Assembly: GCA_963824095.1 (NCBI GenBank)
Contig: CAWGNS010000009.1
Location: forward strand, 558,001 to 622,000
Reading direction: 5' to 3'
Source of the DNA: JBBDWJ01 sp963824095
GTDB taxonomy: Bacteria; Acidobacteriota; Terriglobia; Bryobacterales; UBA6623
Length of the DNA stretch: 64,000 bases
Numbering within the stretch: the first letter of the stretch is position 1; each line of letters begins with the position of its first letter. The notes beneath the pieces are model-generated. The model had not been told where the DNA came from and did no database searches. It was given only the letters and a program-made list of their open reading frames with translations. Position numbers and translations under genes: made by a program. Of the stretch, positions 52,065 through 61,363 are shown piece by piece.

Positions 52065-53128
52065 CGACGGCGTTCCGGCTGCGGCAGGTCTGGACCATCG
52101 CCCGGCTGCAGTTGCGGCGCGTGTTCTTTTCGCGGCGCAGCTTGTGGGTGTATCTGCTGGCGCTGTTTCCGGCGCTGATCTTTCTGATTCACGGCATCGA
52201 TGTTCGCTGGCGCGCGGCGCGCTGGGCTTCGCACACCACCCCGACCGCGGTTCTCGAATCCATTCGCGAGGGCGATACCGACGAGCAAGTCCTCAAGCGA
52301 GCCGGCCAGCCGCTCAACGATTGGACCTATCGCCGAGGGCCCCGGGACGGCGCGCCGGCGATCCGCCACCTGCAGTACTACGACGGCGCCCGGCGCTGGA
52401 ACTTCTCGTTCGAGTCGGGCACGCTGCAAAGTATCGACGCCAGCACGCTGGTCGATCTCGAACAGAGCCGCCAGGCATTCGCCGCCGTGTTTCAATATTT
52501 CTACCTGCGTTTGGCGATCTTCTTCGGCTGCCTGGGCATCTTCATGAATCTGTTCCGCGGCGAGATGCTCGACAAGACGCTGCACTTCTGGTTTCTGATT
52601 CCGGCGCGCCGCGAGGTGCTGCTGGCGGGCAAATACCTGGCCGGCCTGATTGCGGCGGTGTTGATCTTCGCAGCGGGCGCGGCGCTGTGCTACGGCGCAA
52701 TGCTGTGGCCGCAGGACCCGGCGACGCTCAGCGCGTTCTGGCGCGAATACGGAGCGTCGCACCTGTTCTGGTATGTCGCCTCGGCGGCGCTGGGCTGCGT
52801 CGGTTACGGCAGCGTGTTCCTGGCCGCCGGCCTGCTGCTCCGCAACCCGATCGTTCCGGCGGCGGTGATTCTGCTGTGGGAAGGCGTCAACGGCATTCTG
52901 CCGGCGGCGTTGCAAAAGCTCAGCGTGCTCTATTACGTCCAATCGCTATGCCCGGTGCCCGCGCCGATGGACGCCGGCGCGCCGCTGCTGATCCGGCTGC
53001 TGGCATCCCCCGCCGAGCCTCCATCGACCGCAGCCGCGGTGTTGGGATTGTTGGGTGTGACGGCGCTGGTGTTGTGGGCCGCCTCGCGCGCGGTGCGGCG
53101 GATCGAGATCAACTACGGGACGGAGTGA
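52061..53128 (+). CDS. ABC-2 family permease (second)
   Basis: 355 residues. One helix near the start (SLWVYLLALFPALIFLIHGI), then an extracytoplasmic domain (residues about 45-140, with DEQVLKRAGQPLNDWTYRR resembling a small SmpA/BamE-like unit) and five further helices from about 145. The motif FRGEMLDKTLHFWFLIPARREVLLAGKYLAGLI is the ABC-2 signature. Last gene of the operon. The whole operon probably exports a compound or drives an envelope process; ligand unknown. Coupled start ATGA with the preceding gene. Confidence 0.9.
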   Translation: MTTAFRLRQVWTIARLQLRRVFFSRRSLWVYLLALFPALIFLIHGIDVRWRAARWASHTTPTAVLESIREGDTDEQVLKRAGQPLNDWTYRRGPRDGAPAIRHLQYYDGARRWNFSFESGTLQSIDASTLVDLEQSRQAFAAVFQYFYLRLAIFFGCLGIFMNLFRGEMLDKTLHFWFLIPARREVLLAGKYLAGLIAAVLIFAAGAALCYGAMLWPQDPATLSAFWREYGASHLFWYVASAALGCVGYGSVFLAAGLLLRNPIVPAAVILLWEGVNGILPAALQKLSVLYYVQSLCPVPAPMDAGAPLLIRLLASPAEPPSTAAAVLGLLGVTALVLWAASRAVRRIEINYGTE

Positions 53129-53651
53129 GGGTTGCGCGGTTGGCATAGGTCGGTGTCAGGACGCAGCTAGTAGTTGTTACTCGCCGTCGTATCGCTGCTC
53201 CGCTTGGTAGCGCCACGCAGCGCCGTACCGCCACTCAGAGGCTCGGGCGTAAGCCCGCGCTGAGCAGCCCGCGCTTCCTGGTGCTTTGTGCATTTCCCTT
53301 GCGTCCCCGCCGCTCAACGCAAGCTCACGCTTGCGGCTCTGAGTGGCGTGCGGAGCTTCTACAGGGACGCAACTCCGCAACCGAACGAGCGTTTCCCGCA
53401 ACCGAGCAACGAGCTACGAAAACAGAGCCGCAGGCGTAAGACGGCGGGCCGAGGCGGTGCCAGAGCGGGGGAAACACGACGACAGCTCGGTCCAAAATCG
53501 AGGAAACACCTCCCTTGTCCCGGATCACGATCGGCATCTCCTTCTTCGGAGCTATTTCCCAAGCGAAAGGCGCTGCTTCGGTCCGCCGGCTTACGCCTGC
53601 GGCTCTGTTGCATCGACTGGTGCCGACTTGCACCGCCGCCTGCTGCCCGCC
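53129..53651. repeat. Family E repeat cluster upstream of the HEAT-repeat gene
   Basis: Four palindromic units in alternating orientation: CTCGGGCGTAAGCCCGCGCTG (about 53226), CGCAAGCTCACGCTTGCGGC (about 53320), AGAGCCGCAGGCGTAAGAC (about 53423) and CCGGCTTACGCCTGCGGC (about 53588). The open frame that runs through them (from 53343) translates repeats and is not accepted as coding. Confidence 0.75.
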
Positions 53652-54659
53652 ATGCTGGAATCAGGCGGAGCCCAACAAGCCGTGAGCCAACGAGCGTTCG
53701 AAGAGAAAATCCGCGCGATCGAGCGGCTCCGCTCGGCGGCGGGTCCCGAGACTCCGGCGAAACTTGCCAAAGCGCTCGGCGACCGCAACAACTATCTCGT
53801 CTCGAAAGCCGCCGCCGTCGCCGGCGACCTGCAGCTAACCGAACTCGCCCCCCAGCTCGCCGCCGCCTTCGATCGCTTCCTCAAAGACGCCGTAAAAGCC
53901 GATCCGCAGTGCTGGGCGAAAATCGCCATCGCCAAGGCGCTCCACGAGTTGGGCCATCGCGACGCAGCCGTGTTTCTGCGCGGCATCGAGCACATCCAGT
54001 TGGAAGCCGTGTTTGGAGGCCGCGAGGACACCGCCGGCCCGCTGCGTTCGGCCTGCGCCCTGGCGCTGGTCGACTGCCAGCTCGACGATTTCGAGATTCT
54101 CTCCCGGCTGGCGGATCTGCTGGTGGATCGGGTGCCCGCGGTGCGCATTGACGCCGCCCTCGCCATCTCGCAGTTGGGTAGCCCCGGTGGGGTGCTGCTG
54201 CTGCGGCTCAAGGCGCGCGTCGGCGATGTGGAGCCGGAAGTCACCGGGCAGTGCCTCTATTCGCTGCTGAGCCTGGGCGCCGCCGGCGCGGTGGAATTTG
54301 TGGGGCGGTTTCTCGACCACGCCGACGAGCAGGTGCGCGTCGAGGCGGCGACCGCGCTCGGAGCGGTCCGCGAGCCGGAAGCCCTCGACCTGCTCACCCG
54401 GCGCTACCAGCGCGAGCGCGACCCCGAACTGCGCCACGCCATCGTGACCGCCACAGGCGCCTCGCCGGTCCCGGCCGCGGCCGAGTTTCTGCTGCAAGTC
54501 ATCGCCGACGCGGATGAGCCGATCGCCCTGGCGGCGGTCGAAGCGCTAGCTGCAAGCCGCTTCCGCAACGAGTCCAGAGGCCATGCGCAGACCGCCGTAA
54601 AAGGCCGAGGAAGTGACAAGCTGGAGCGTCTGTTCGCCGAGAAGTTCGGCGTCGGCTGA
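53652..54659 (+). CDS. HEAT-repeat protein
   Basis: 335 residues from MLESGGAQQAVSQRAFEEKI. Built of about seven HEAT/PBS-lyase-like helical pairs (ALGDRNNYLVSKAAAVAGDL, RLADLLVDRVPAVRIDAALA, FLDHADEQVRVEAATALGAV, EPEALDLLTRRYQRERDPELRHA). No enzymatic motif. Such proteins act as scaffolds or, in the PBS-lyase group, chromophore lyases, but the latter is not implied here. GTG at 53682 is an alternative start. The kinase-like gene follows after 300 bp of repeats. Confidence 0.85.
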   Translation: MLESGGAQQAVSQRAFEEKIRAIERLRSAAGPETPAKLAKALGDRNNYLVSKAAAVAGDLQLTELAPQLAAAFDRFLKDAVKADPQCWAKIAIAKALHELGHRDAAVFLRGIEHIQLEAVFGGREDTAGPLRSACALALVDCQLDDFEILSRLADLLVDRVPAVRIDAALAISQLGSPGGVLLLRLKARVGDVEPEVTGQCLYSLLSLGAAGAVEFVGRFLDHADEQVRVEAATALGAVREPEALDLLTRRYQRERDPELRHAIVTATGASPVPAAAEFLLQVIADADEPIALAAVEALAASRFRNESRGHAQTAVKGRGSDKLERLFAEKFGVG

Positions 54660-54959
54660 GCGAAGCCAATCCGTGGAACAGGCAATCCTGTCTGGTTCGC
54701 ACCACAGCATCGAACGGAGAAACAGAGCCGCAGGCGCAAGCCGACGGGGCGAAGCGGCAGAGAAGCGGGGGCGGGGAAGCCGGAGCCAAGGGACGTGGCA
54801 CGCTAGGTCCCCTGCGTCGAGCAGAGGCTCGCCGCCGCAGGCTGAGACAGGCTGCGGAAAACCCCATTCGGCCCGGCTCTACGTTCTAGCAGCTTGGTAA
54901 CGGCGCTACAATCGACACGAAGACGGGTAGCAGCATTCTCGTCCGCAGCGGGTTTTCCT
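54660..54959. other. Gene-free stretch with a family E unit
   Basis: GTGGAACAGGCAATCCTGTC at 54672 and a family E unit (AGAGCCGCAGGCGCAAGCC near 54722). A TACAAT at about 54908 may be the kinase-gene -10. Confidence 0.5.
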
Positions 54960-55910
54960 ATGACCGGCCGGACTATTGCGCAATACCGGATTCTCGAAAG
55001 ACTGGGCGAGGGCTCGATTGGCGTGGTCTACAAGGCCGAGGACGGGCGGCTGCGCCGCACCGTGGCCTTGAAATTCCTTTCCCCTCAAACCTCCGGTCCG
55101 GCCGAGGAAAAGGCCCGCTTTTTACGCGAGGTGCGGGACGCGGCGCTACCCGACCACCCCAACGTCGCCGCGGTCTATGGGGTCGAGCAGGCCGAGGGCC
55201 ACACCTTCCTCGTGATGGAGTTTGTCGAGGGAGCGAGCGTGGCCGCAAAGCTGCGCGGCCCAATCGTGGCCGGCGAGGCGCTCGATATCGCGATCCAGAC
55301 CGCGCGGGGGCTGGAGGAAGCGCATGAGAACGGCGTCGTCCATGGCGATCTCAAACCCAGCAACATCATAGTCAGCCACGGAAGGCTGGCCAAGATCACC
55401 GGTTTCGGCTTGGCGCGGGCGGCGGCGCGCAGCCGCGCCGAACACGGCGGCGTCACCTTGGGGGCGTCGGCCTACACGTCGCCCGAGCAGGCAATGGGCC
55501 AGGCCACCGACGGCCGCTCCGACGTCTGGTCGCTGGGCGTGATTCTCTACGAGATGCTGACGGGCCGCGCGCCGTTCACGGGCGTCTACGAGCAGGCTAT
55601 CCTCGACTCGGTTGTGAACGAGGACCCCGGGCCGCTCAGCGCGCACCGCGCGGGACTGCCCCCCGATCTGGACCGCATTCTGGCCAAGGCGCTCGCCAAG
55701 AACCCCGACGGCCGCTACCAGCAAATCGATGAATTCCTTGTGGATTTGCGCGTTGTCCGCAGGCGGGTGGACGACCGCGGCAAGGGGCCGGCCGATCCGC
55801 AAGGCCTGCTGTTGGGGGAAGGCCCGCCGGCGGCGCGCTGGTTGTGGCTGGTGGTGATGTTCGCGGTGTTCGCCGCCGCGTTGATGTGGTGGTGGCTGGA
55901 ACGGCAGTAG
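54960..55910 (+). CDS. Serine/threonine kinase-fold protein with GFG in place of DFG; tail-anchored
   Basis: 316 residues from MTGRTIAQYRILERLGEGSI. Kinase fold landmarks: glycine loop LGEGSIGVVYKA, K38 in VALKFL, catalytic loop HGDLKPSN (D130 and N135 kept, Arg of HRD replaced by Gly), activation segment beginning ITGFGLA (G148 where DFG has the Mg-binding Asp), SPEQAMG, DVWSLGVILYEML. Loss of the DFG Asp suggests a pseudokinase or an unusual metal mode. A helix (WLWLVVMFAVFAAALMWWWL, about 291-312) anchors the C-terminus with almost nothing outside, lacking the usual sensor domain. M chosen over an upstream ATG at 54894 because only the shorter form begins at the domain. Confidence 0.88.
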   Translation: MTGRTIAQYRILERLGEGSIGVVYKAEDGRLRRTVALKFLSPQTSGPAEEKARFLREVRDAALPDHPNVAAVYGVEQAEGHTFLVMEFVEGASVAAKLRGPIVAGEALDIAIQTARGLEEAHENGVVHGDLKPSNIIVSHGRLAKITGFGLARAAARSRAEHGGVTLGASAYTSPEQAMGQATDGRSDVWSLGVILYEMLTGRAPFTGVYEQAILDSVVNEDPGPLSAHRAGLPPDLDRILAKALAKNPDGRYQQIDEFLVDLRVVRRRVDDRGKGPADPQGLLLGEGPPAARWLWLVVMFAVFAAALMWWWLERQ

Positions 55911-56489
55911 GGGGGCGTGGTGGCTGTCCAGCAGCGCGGTAGGCGGATGTGGTGGGTCGCTGCGAAGGCGCGGTTGGAATCAGCGCGCCCCTACGCCCCG
56001 CTCAGAGCGGCGGGCGTCAGCCCGCGCTGGGGGGCGCCGCAGGTGCTGGTCTGAGTCTGGCTCTATGGCTTTTTGAAAGGGCTGCATTCAGCCTGCGAGA
56101 TCGAGCGGCAGATGCCACTACGAGCCGGGCCTGCGGTCTTTGCCCTCGGTCGCTTGGGGAGCCAAATGCTTCACAGCTTCCTGTCGCTTTTTCCGTTTTT
56201 GAACCGACAGGTTTGCCGCGTCGCGATTCGTCGCGATGGATGCCCCCGTGGCGCCGAAGGTGTGCTTTGCGCGATCGAGGGCTTGGGTGTCTGGTAGGGC
56301 CCCGTGCTTGCGCAGGGGCTTGCGGCCGCTCGCACCGGGTGCGGCTCGGTTGGTTCGATTCAGAGATTGTCGCCCGTGGGGGGCGCAACACGGTGAGTCT
56401 CACTGGAGGCGGTCTCGGTAACTTCACTGAGTCCAAACCAGTACTGCGGTTCCATAGATCGACGAGTGATTGAGCCTTAGAATCGAAGC
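55911..56489. repeat. Gene-free stretch with family E (about 55988-56030) and family F (56210-56247) units
   Basis: Family F here reads AGGTTTGCCGCGTCGCGATT; compared with 23487-23524 both sides of the stem have changed and pairing is kept. A TAGAAT box (56478-56483) ends six bases before the GTG of the PilZ-like gene. Confidence 0.6.
56478..56483 (+). promoter_or_regulatory. -10 box of the PilZ-like gene
   Basis: TAGAAT six bases before the GTG start at 56490; the gap leaves no room for a ribosome-binding site. Confidence 0.35.
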
Positions 56490-56885
56490 GTGGAGCATTC
56501 GCTTAATCACCTGTGGCAATCATTCTTCGGGTCTTGGGGCACTTCGCCGCAACCGGTGAGTCGCCGCAACGAAACGCGTCTGCCGGCGCACGGCGCCGCC
56601 GTGGTCCGTCGCGACATTAAGGGATCCGAGGCCGATGCAGTCAATTTGCTGGGCGTGTCTGAGAACGGCCTCTCCTTTCGCTCCGAGCTATCGCTGGCGC
56701 CCGAACAGAAGATTCTGGTCGAGGTCGGCGAGCAGCAACTCGAAGCCGTGGTCCGCCACAGCGCTCCGGACGGCGCGGCGTTTATCATCGGGGCCGAGAT
56801 TGTCTCCGGCCAGCTCGAACCCAGCCCGGCAGCGGAACAAGCCGGCGCGGCTGAGAACCGGGTGAGACAGAAAAAGGTCGGCTGA
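56490..56885 (+). CDS. PilZ-like domain protein
   Basis: 131 residues from GTG 56490 (MEHSLNHLWQSFFGSWGTSP). Shows PilZ-type elements: SRRNETRLPAHG (RxxxR-like), LLGVSENGLSFRSE (D/NxSxxG-like) and a beta-barrel pattern after it. The charged start motif is weaker than consensus, so cyclic-di-GMP binding is likely but not certain. Pro/Ala-rich tail. No neighbour helps. Small single-gene unit. Confidence 0.65.
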   Translation: MEHSLNHLWQSFFGSWGTSPQPVSRRNETRLPAHGAAVVRRDIKGSEADAVNLLGVSENGLSFRSELSLAPEQKILVEVGEQQLEAVVRHSAPDGAAFIIGAEIVSGQLEPSPAAEQAGAAENRVRQKKVG

Positions 56886-57101
56886 AGTCGCGGCTGAGCG
56901 GGCCAGCGATCCCGGCTCATGGCGCCATCCCTAGAAAGAACCTGCTGACTGCCCACATCGGTCCCCGTGCTCCACCCCTAGGCTAAATTTCATCGCCGCT
57001 TCGCGGCTGAGCGATCATCCAAGCCACTCTGGGCTGGGCCCGCCGGAATTTCGTAACAAATCCAAGGTACTGCCCAAGTACGCCTCCGCGCGCCAAGCAG
57101 C

Positions 57102-57168
57102 GCGCGCCTCGTATCCACGGCCCTCTCCGGCCTCTCGCTCCGATTCTGTGTGAGAGAAGCGGGCTAGA
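57102..57168. repeat. Dispersed repeat family A, copy 2
   Basis: Near-identical to 3489-3554 and oriented the same way relative to the minus-strand gene whose TAG stop it contains (57164-57166). Confidence 0.85.
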
Positions 57169-57742
57169 GGCCGAGTTCCTCGGGGCGCATGCGCAGAAAA
57201 TTCAGGGTGCCGTGCCAGAACGTCTTCGTGGCGCCCTCGCCGATGAGCGTGTATTGGGTGAGGGCAATCAGCAAGATCGCAATGATCAGCCGCAAAGGCA
57301 CATCGAACAGCGCGCCGATGATGCCGCTGATCGTGCCGTCGTGGAATGCGTTGGACGTGGCGATGTAGATGATCGCGCAGGTGAGGACCAGCGTGCGGTA
57401 GAGATGGCGGAATAGCCAATAGGCGCGCCGCTCGCCGAGCCGGACATCGAACCGCCCGAAAATCCACACCACGATGAAGGACGCGATGTACACGGCCGTG
57501 TTCTGGTAGTCGGGCGGGATGCCGACCGCGGGGCCGAGCGAGGGCGCCGCCAGCATGGTGGCCCCCAGCGCGGCGCCGGCCAGCGGGTAGAGCACCGCGA
57601 TCACCGGCATCAGCAGCGGCAGGACGAAGGGCACCGCCAGAACGCCGAAACCCTGGTCGCGCCGCTCGCTGCGTTCGCGGTCGAGCCTGTCTCTTTCAAA
57701 ACCCCAGGGATCGATCGGATCGTTCTCGTCGTATACCGTCAC
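57164..57742 (-). CDS. Integral membrane protein, unknown
   Basis: 192 residues from GTG 57742, with GGAGGG (57746-57751) as ribosome-binding site. A charged N-terminus (DRLDRERSERRDQG) and five helices (VLAVPFVLPLLMPVIAVLYP, LAGAALGATMLAAP, VYIASFIVVWIFG, LVLTCAIIYIATS, LRLIIAILLIALTQY). I do not recognise the family. Its stop lies in repeat family A. Confidence 0.75.
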   Translation of the reverse strand: MTVYDENDPIDPWGFERDRLDRERSERRDQGFGVLAVPFVLPLLMPVIAVLYPLAGAALGATMLAAPSLGPAVGIPPDYQNTAVYIASFIVVWIFGRFDVRLGERRAYWLFRHLYRTLVLTCAIIYIATSNAFHDGTISGIIGALFDVPLRLIIAILLIALTQYTLIGEGATKTFWHGTLNFLRMRPEELGL

Positions 57743-58212
57743 AAACCCTCCGGACAGGTCGTGGGGGGAATCTCCGATTCTACACCGGGTGGGGCACTTC
57801 CGATCCCATCCGTTTTGGCACTTGGCCCTTGGCAGCTGGCCCGGCGCGGCCGGTTTCCGCGGCCGGTGAGATCGTTCACGCGAGGCGAGCCCAGGCGCGC
57901 CAGGTGCTGGTTGGGGGCGTCGATTCGCCGTAACGTTCGTGGTTGCGGCAGGATCTCCCTCGGTGCGGCGTCGTGGTTGCGCTGCTCAACGGTTGCGCTG
58001 GTCGACAGTTGCGCTGGGTGCATGGAGCGGGCGGTTCGCGGCCGACCGAAATGGGGGAACTGGTGTGAGACGCTGCGAAAAAACTACGCGAGAAGGGACA
58101 TGGGAAGGGGAGAATCAACGTTTTTCGCACCCTGCGTATCCTGTGGGCCGCTGAAAACATCGGAGCCGAAACGCGGTGAGGCAGTCCGCATCAAGTGAAA
58201 GAGAGGAACGGA
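57743..58212. other. Gene-free stretch with a degenerate family G copy (58117-58188)
   Basis: 58117-58188 keeps the TTTTCGCACCCTGCGTATCC and GAAACGCGGTGA parts of family G; outer ends are eroded. No gene seen elsewhere in the interval. Confidence 0.6.
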
Positions 58213-58539
58213 ATGGATAAGCAACATGCAACGGACAGCGTAGTCGCGCGCGGCACAGTGATGCCGGTGCACCCGGAGGAAACCGGAGAGCAACCGGCGC
58301 CGCAGCTTGCGGACCTCTACCTGGACGACGACGCCAAATACCGCTGGTATGAGGAAGGCCGTCAGACCGAGGCGGAAGGGGCGAGCCTACGGACGGCGAT
58401 CGAAGCGGCGCGACTGAAATGGCCGCAGTTCGAGATCGTCGAGCTGCGCGGCCGAACCATCGAATGGGAAAACGAAAGCCAGTTTCCCGATACGCACGCG
58501 ACCGACGAGTTGGACGCCACAACCAGGCGTTCGAACTGA
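58213..58539 (+). CDS. Small acidic hypothetical protein
   Basis: 108 residues from MDKQHATDSVVARGTVMPVH, with GAGAGGAACGG upstream as a fair ribosome-binding site. Strongly acidic, with an aromatic stretch DLYLDDDAKYRWYEEG and a predicted helix TAIEAARLKWPQ. No family recognised. GTG at 58195 is a possible earlier start. Convergent with the next gene. Confidence 0.65.
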   Translation: MDKQHATDSVVARGTVMPVHPEETGEQPAPQLADLYLDDDAKYRWYEEGRQTEAEGASLRTAIEAARLKWPQFEIVELRGRTIEWENESQFPDTHATDELDATTRRSN

Positions 58540-58566
58540 GCGGCAGAAGCTGGGGACGGCGGCCGA

Positions 58567-59883
58567 TCAATTGGCGGGCACCGCAGCCAGCAATTGCTGG
58601 CGCTGTTTCAACTCGGCGTGCACCGCGGAGGCCCGGCGGCCTTGCGCCAGAAAATCGAGGATCAGCCCGGGACGGCCGCGCAGCGCCGCCGCCAGCGTCC
58701 AGCGGGCAATGGTCGAGACGGGCAGCAAGTCGTAGGGATTCGCGTCGAATTCCGTCTCGCGGAACAGGTCCAGGGCCAATCCCGGCGTCGCTGCCGTCCG
58801 ATTCAGAATGACCGGAAAAATCGGCGTGATCGGCTGCGGCGCGCTGCGGTCCTCGGCCACCCGGTAGCGCGGCAGCACGTCGACATCGCGCTGCCGCCAG
58901 TAGCGTTCGAGCGCGGCGTCGTCGCCCGACAGAATTGCTTTGGCCAGGCGCTTGGCTTGCAGCAGCGCTTCGGAAATGCCCCAGCCGATGATCGGATCTT
59001 TATGGTGGCCGGCGTCGCCGACGAGCGCCCAGCCGTTGCCGGCCGCGCGCCGGAAGAAATAGCGTTCGCTGACGGTTCCGATCACCTTGCTCGCCAGTTT
59101 GGCTTCGCCGACGAGCCGCGCCAACTCGGGGTCGGAGCGAAGATCGCCGACGTAGCGGGCCTCGAGGTCGGAGCGCCATTGGCGGCCCTCGTCGATCAAC
59201 GGCAAGGTTGCGATCAAAAGCTGCCCGCCGTCGGTGGAGAAGATGACGCGCCGATCGGTACCGGAAAACCGCAACAGAAAATCGTAGGGATAGGCCGCGC
59301 TCTTCCACGCCGCCGGCGGATCCCAGTAGGCCCAGTACATCGCGCGGGGCGAATCATAGGCCAGGTACTCTTCGGCGCCCACCAGCTTGGCAACGGTGGA
59401 ATGCCGGCCATCGGCGCCGACGGTCAGCTTCGCGCGGACCTCGAGCGGCTCGCCGGCGTGGATGGCCCGCACGCCGACGACCCGATCGCCTTCTTTGAGC
59501 AGCTCCGTCACGCGGGTCAACGCGCGCACCTCGACACCCTCGGCGATGGCTTTCTGCTGCAACAGATTGTCGAGCCGGTAGCGGCGCGGGCAGCATTCGT
59601 GGCGATCGGGGGGTGGCTTTACGTCGGCATAGACCCCGTCCACCTGAAATCGAATCACCCGCGCCGCCGGTGAACCCGCGAGGACTTCGGCCCCGACGCC
59701 GAGTTCGTCGAGCAGGTCCATACCCGCCGGGTGGATCGTGTGCGTCGAAATCACCTGGTCGGTCCCGAGGCGGTCCGCTTCGAGTATGACGACCGACGCG
59801 CCATCGCGGGCGAGATAGGTCGCCAGGGCCGTGCCGGCGCAACGTCCTCCTACGATCGCGACATCGTAGATTGTTTCCGCCAT
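58567..59883 (-). CDS. FAD-dependent oxidoreductase/monooxygenase (geranylgeranyl reductase-like group)
   Basis: 438 residues. FAD-binding GGRCAGTALATYLA (GxGxxG-like, Cys variant) near the start, VGADGRHSTVAKLVG (DG motif, about 165-175) and LVGDAGHHKDPIIGWGISEA (GD motif, about 300). Belongs to the NAD(P)/FAD-dependent group that includes halogenases, PHBH-like monooxygenases and geranylgeranyl reductases. The DPIIGWG stretch is common in acidobacterial and actinobacterial members of unknown substrate. AAAGGAGG upstream is a good ribosome-binding site. A second FAD monooxygenase gene lies 136 bp upstream on the same strand. Confidence 0.88.
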   Translation of the reverse strand: MAETIYDVAIVGGRCAGTALATYLARDGASVVILEADRLGTDQVISTHTIHPAGMDLLDELGVGAEVLAGSPAARVIRFQVDGVYADVKPPPDRHECCPRRYRLDNLLQQKAIAEGVEVRALTRVTELLKEGDRVVGVRAIHAGEPLEVRAKLTVGADGRHSTVAKLVGAEEYLAYDSPRAMYWAYWDPPAAWKSAAYPYDFLLRFSGTDRRVIFSTDGGQLLIATLPLIDEGRQWRSDLEARYVGDLRSDPELARLVGEAKLASKVIGTVSERYFFRRAAGNGWALVGDAGHHKDPIIGWGISEALLQAKRLAKAILSGDDAALERYWRQRDVDVLPRYRVAEDRSAPQPITPIFPVILNRTAATPGLALDLFRETEFDANPYDLLPVSTIARWTLAAALRGRPGLILDFLAQGRRASAVHAELKQRQQLLAAVPAN

Positions 59884-60019
59884 GGGCTGTGCGGCCTCCT
59901 TTCGGCCTTTATGCTATCGCGGAAGGGGCGGTGCGTTTCCAGCGATGAGTCGTAAGTGCGTGCGCATGGTTGTTGGAAATGTTTCGTCTGGATCGCTTTG
60001 TCGCGATCGCGGCCGTGAA

Positions 60020-61159
60020 CTAGAAAGGCTGCCGCATGCTCTCGATGATCTGCTTGACGATGCGCTCGGCGGGGTAGTGCTTGATGAGTTGATCGCGTCC
60101 CCAGCCCAGCGCTTTGGATTCGACAAACATGTAGCGCGCGGCGGTGCGCGAATCGTCCTGGTTGCCGCGGATCATCTTCTGGCAGCGCTTGACGTAGAGA
60201 TCGAGGGCGCGCGGGACGCTGCGGCCGTCGACCTTGGATAGCTCGTCGGCGAGAGCGGCGGCGGAGCGAATGGCGTTCGAGGCCCCCACGCCCGCGGTCG
60301 GCAGGAACGCGGTGGAGGAGTCACCACAGAGCACCACGCGGCCTTGCTGCCAGTTGGGGGCGCGGATATCCGACATCGGCCAGGCGAACAGCTTGGTGGC
60401 GTTGTGAAAGGCTTCGCGAACGACTTCGTCGCGCTCTATGAGTCCGGCGAGCGCGGCGGCGAGAGCAGCGCGCACAGTGTCTTGCGGCGCGGTGGGTTCG
60501 ACGACATCGCGCGGCAGTCCGCCGACGAACATGCAGCGGCCCGGCACGGGATAGGCGCCGAAGAAAAAACCGCGGCCCCAGTATTCGCGCACCAGATCGT
60601 CGGGAACGAGGCCGCCGCCTCCCCACCAGGTCCAGATCGTCCAGCCAGCGTCGAAGACCTCGGGCTCCTCGAAGTGCCGCGCGCGCAGTTGCGAGTGAAT
60701 GCCGTCGCAGGCGGCCAGCAGGTCGAACGCCTGCTCGCCGCCGTCGCCGTAGCGAACGCGCACCGCGCTGTGGCTCTGTTCCATGGCCTCGACGGTCTCT
60801 CCCATGCGGATGTCGAGCCCCGAGCATGCCTTGCGCAACAGGTCGATGAGGTCGGTACGCGGCAGGGTGATGATTGGACCGACGTTGTTGGTGAGCACGG
60901 CAAGGTCGAGTTTCTGGAGAATCTCGCCGTTGCCATCGGCGATTTCGTAGCGATGCCCTTCGACGCCGCGCGCCAGGAATTCGTCATAGACGCCCAGGCC
61001 GTGGAGGACGCAACTGCCCAGGGGATAGAGGCCGATGGCGTAGCCGATGTCGGTGTAGTGCGGGGCTTTCTCGATGAGTACCGGGTGGCGCCCTTGTTGG
61101 AGCAGCTTGGCGGCGAGTGTCAGACCCGCCACGCCTCCGCCGACGATCAATACGCGCAT
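60020..61159 (-). CDS. FAD-dependent monooxygenase, PHBH family
   Basis: 379 residues. MRVLIVGGGVAGLTLAAKLL (GxGxxG), ACDGIHSQLR (DG motif), VVLCGDSSTAFLPTAGVGAS (GD motif with variant Pro). Class A flavoprotein monooxygenase that would hydroxylate an aromatic or polyketide-like substrate with NAD(P)H. Same strand and close to the other FAD enzyme; a shared pathway is possible but not shown. Start directly at the FAD motif. Normal length. Confidence 0.9.
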   Translation of the reverse strand: MRVLIVGGGVAGLTLAAKLLQQGRHPVLIEKAPHYTDIGYAIGLYPLGSCVLHGLGVYDEFLARGVEGHRYEIADGNGEILQKLDLAVLTNNVGPIITLPRTDLIDLLRKACSGLDIRMGETVEAMEQSHSAVRVRYGDGGEQAFDLLAACDGIHSQLRARHFEEPEVFDAGWTIWTWWGGGGLVPDDLVREYWGRGFFFGAYPVPGRCMFVGGLPRDVVEPTAPQDTVRAALAAALAGLIERDEVVREAFHNATKLFAWPMSDIRAPNWQQGRVVLCGDSSTAFLPTAGVGASNAIRSAAALADELSKVDGRSVPRALDLYVKRCQKMIRGNQDDSRTAARYMFVESKALGWGRDQLIKHYPAERIVKQIIESMRQPF

Positions 61160-61363
61160 GAGTGCCTCGGTTACGGCCGCCTTGTTTTGCTGGAAGAGCT
61201 CCCGGCTTGGGGAGCGCTTTGGCAGGCGGCCTGGGGTGCGAACCCCAGTCTACTGAGTTGGGACATCCCGGTGCCGGATTGTTACACGGACTTCCGGGGG
61301 CCGCGGCGGTGGGGCCTGCGCGGCGGAGGATGAGCGGAGGCTTGTCGGGCGATTCTCGGCGCA

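Noticed and set aside
53343..53651. N-terminal extension of the HEAT-repeat protein
   Set aside because: It translates family E palindromes and lacks a ribosome-binding site.
61220..61270. TGGGGTGCGAACCCCA-like tRNA arm
   Set aside because: No acceptor stem or other arms can be drawn around it.
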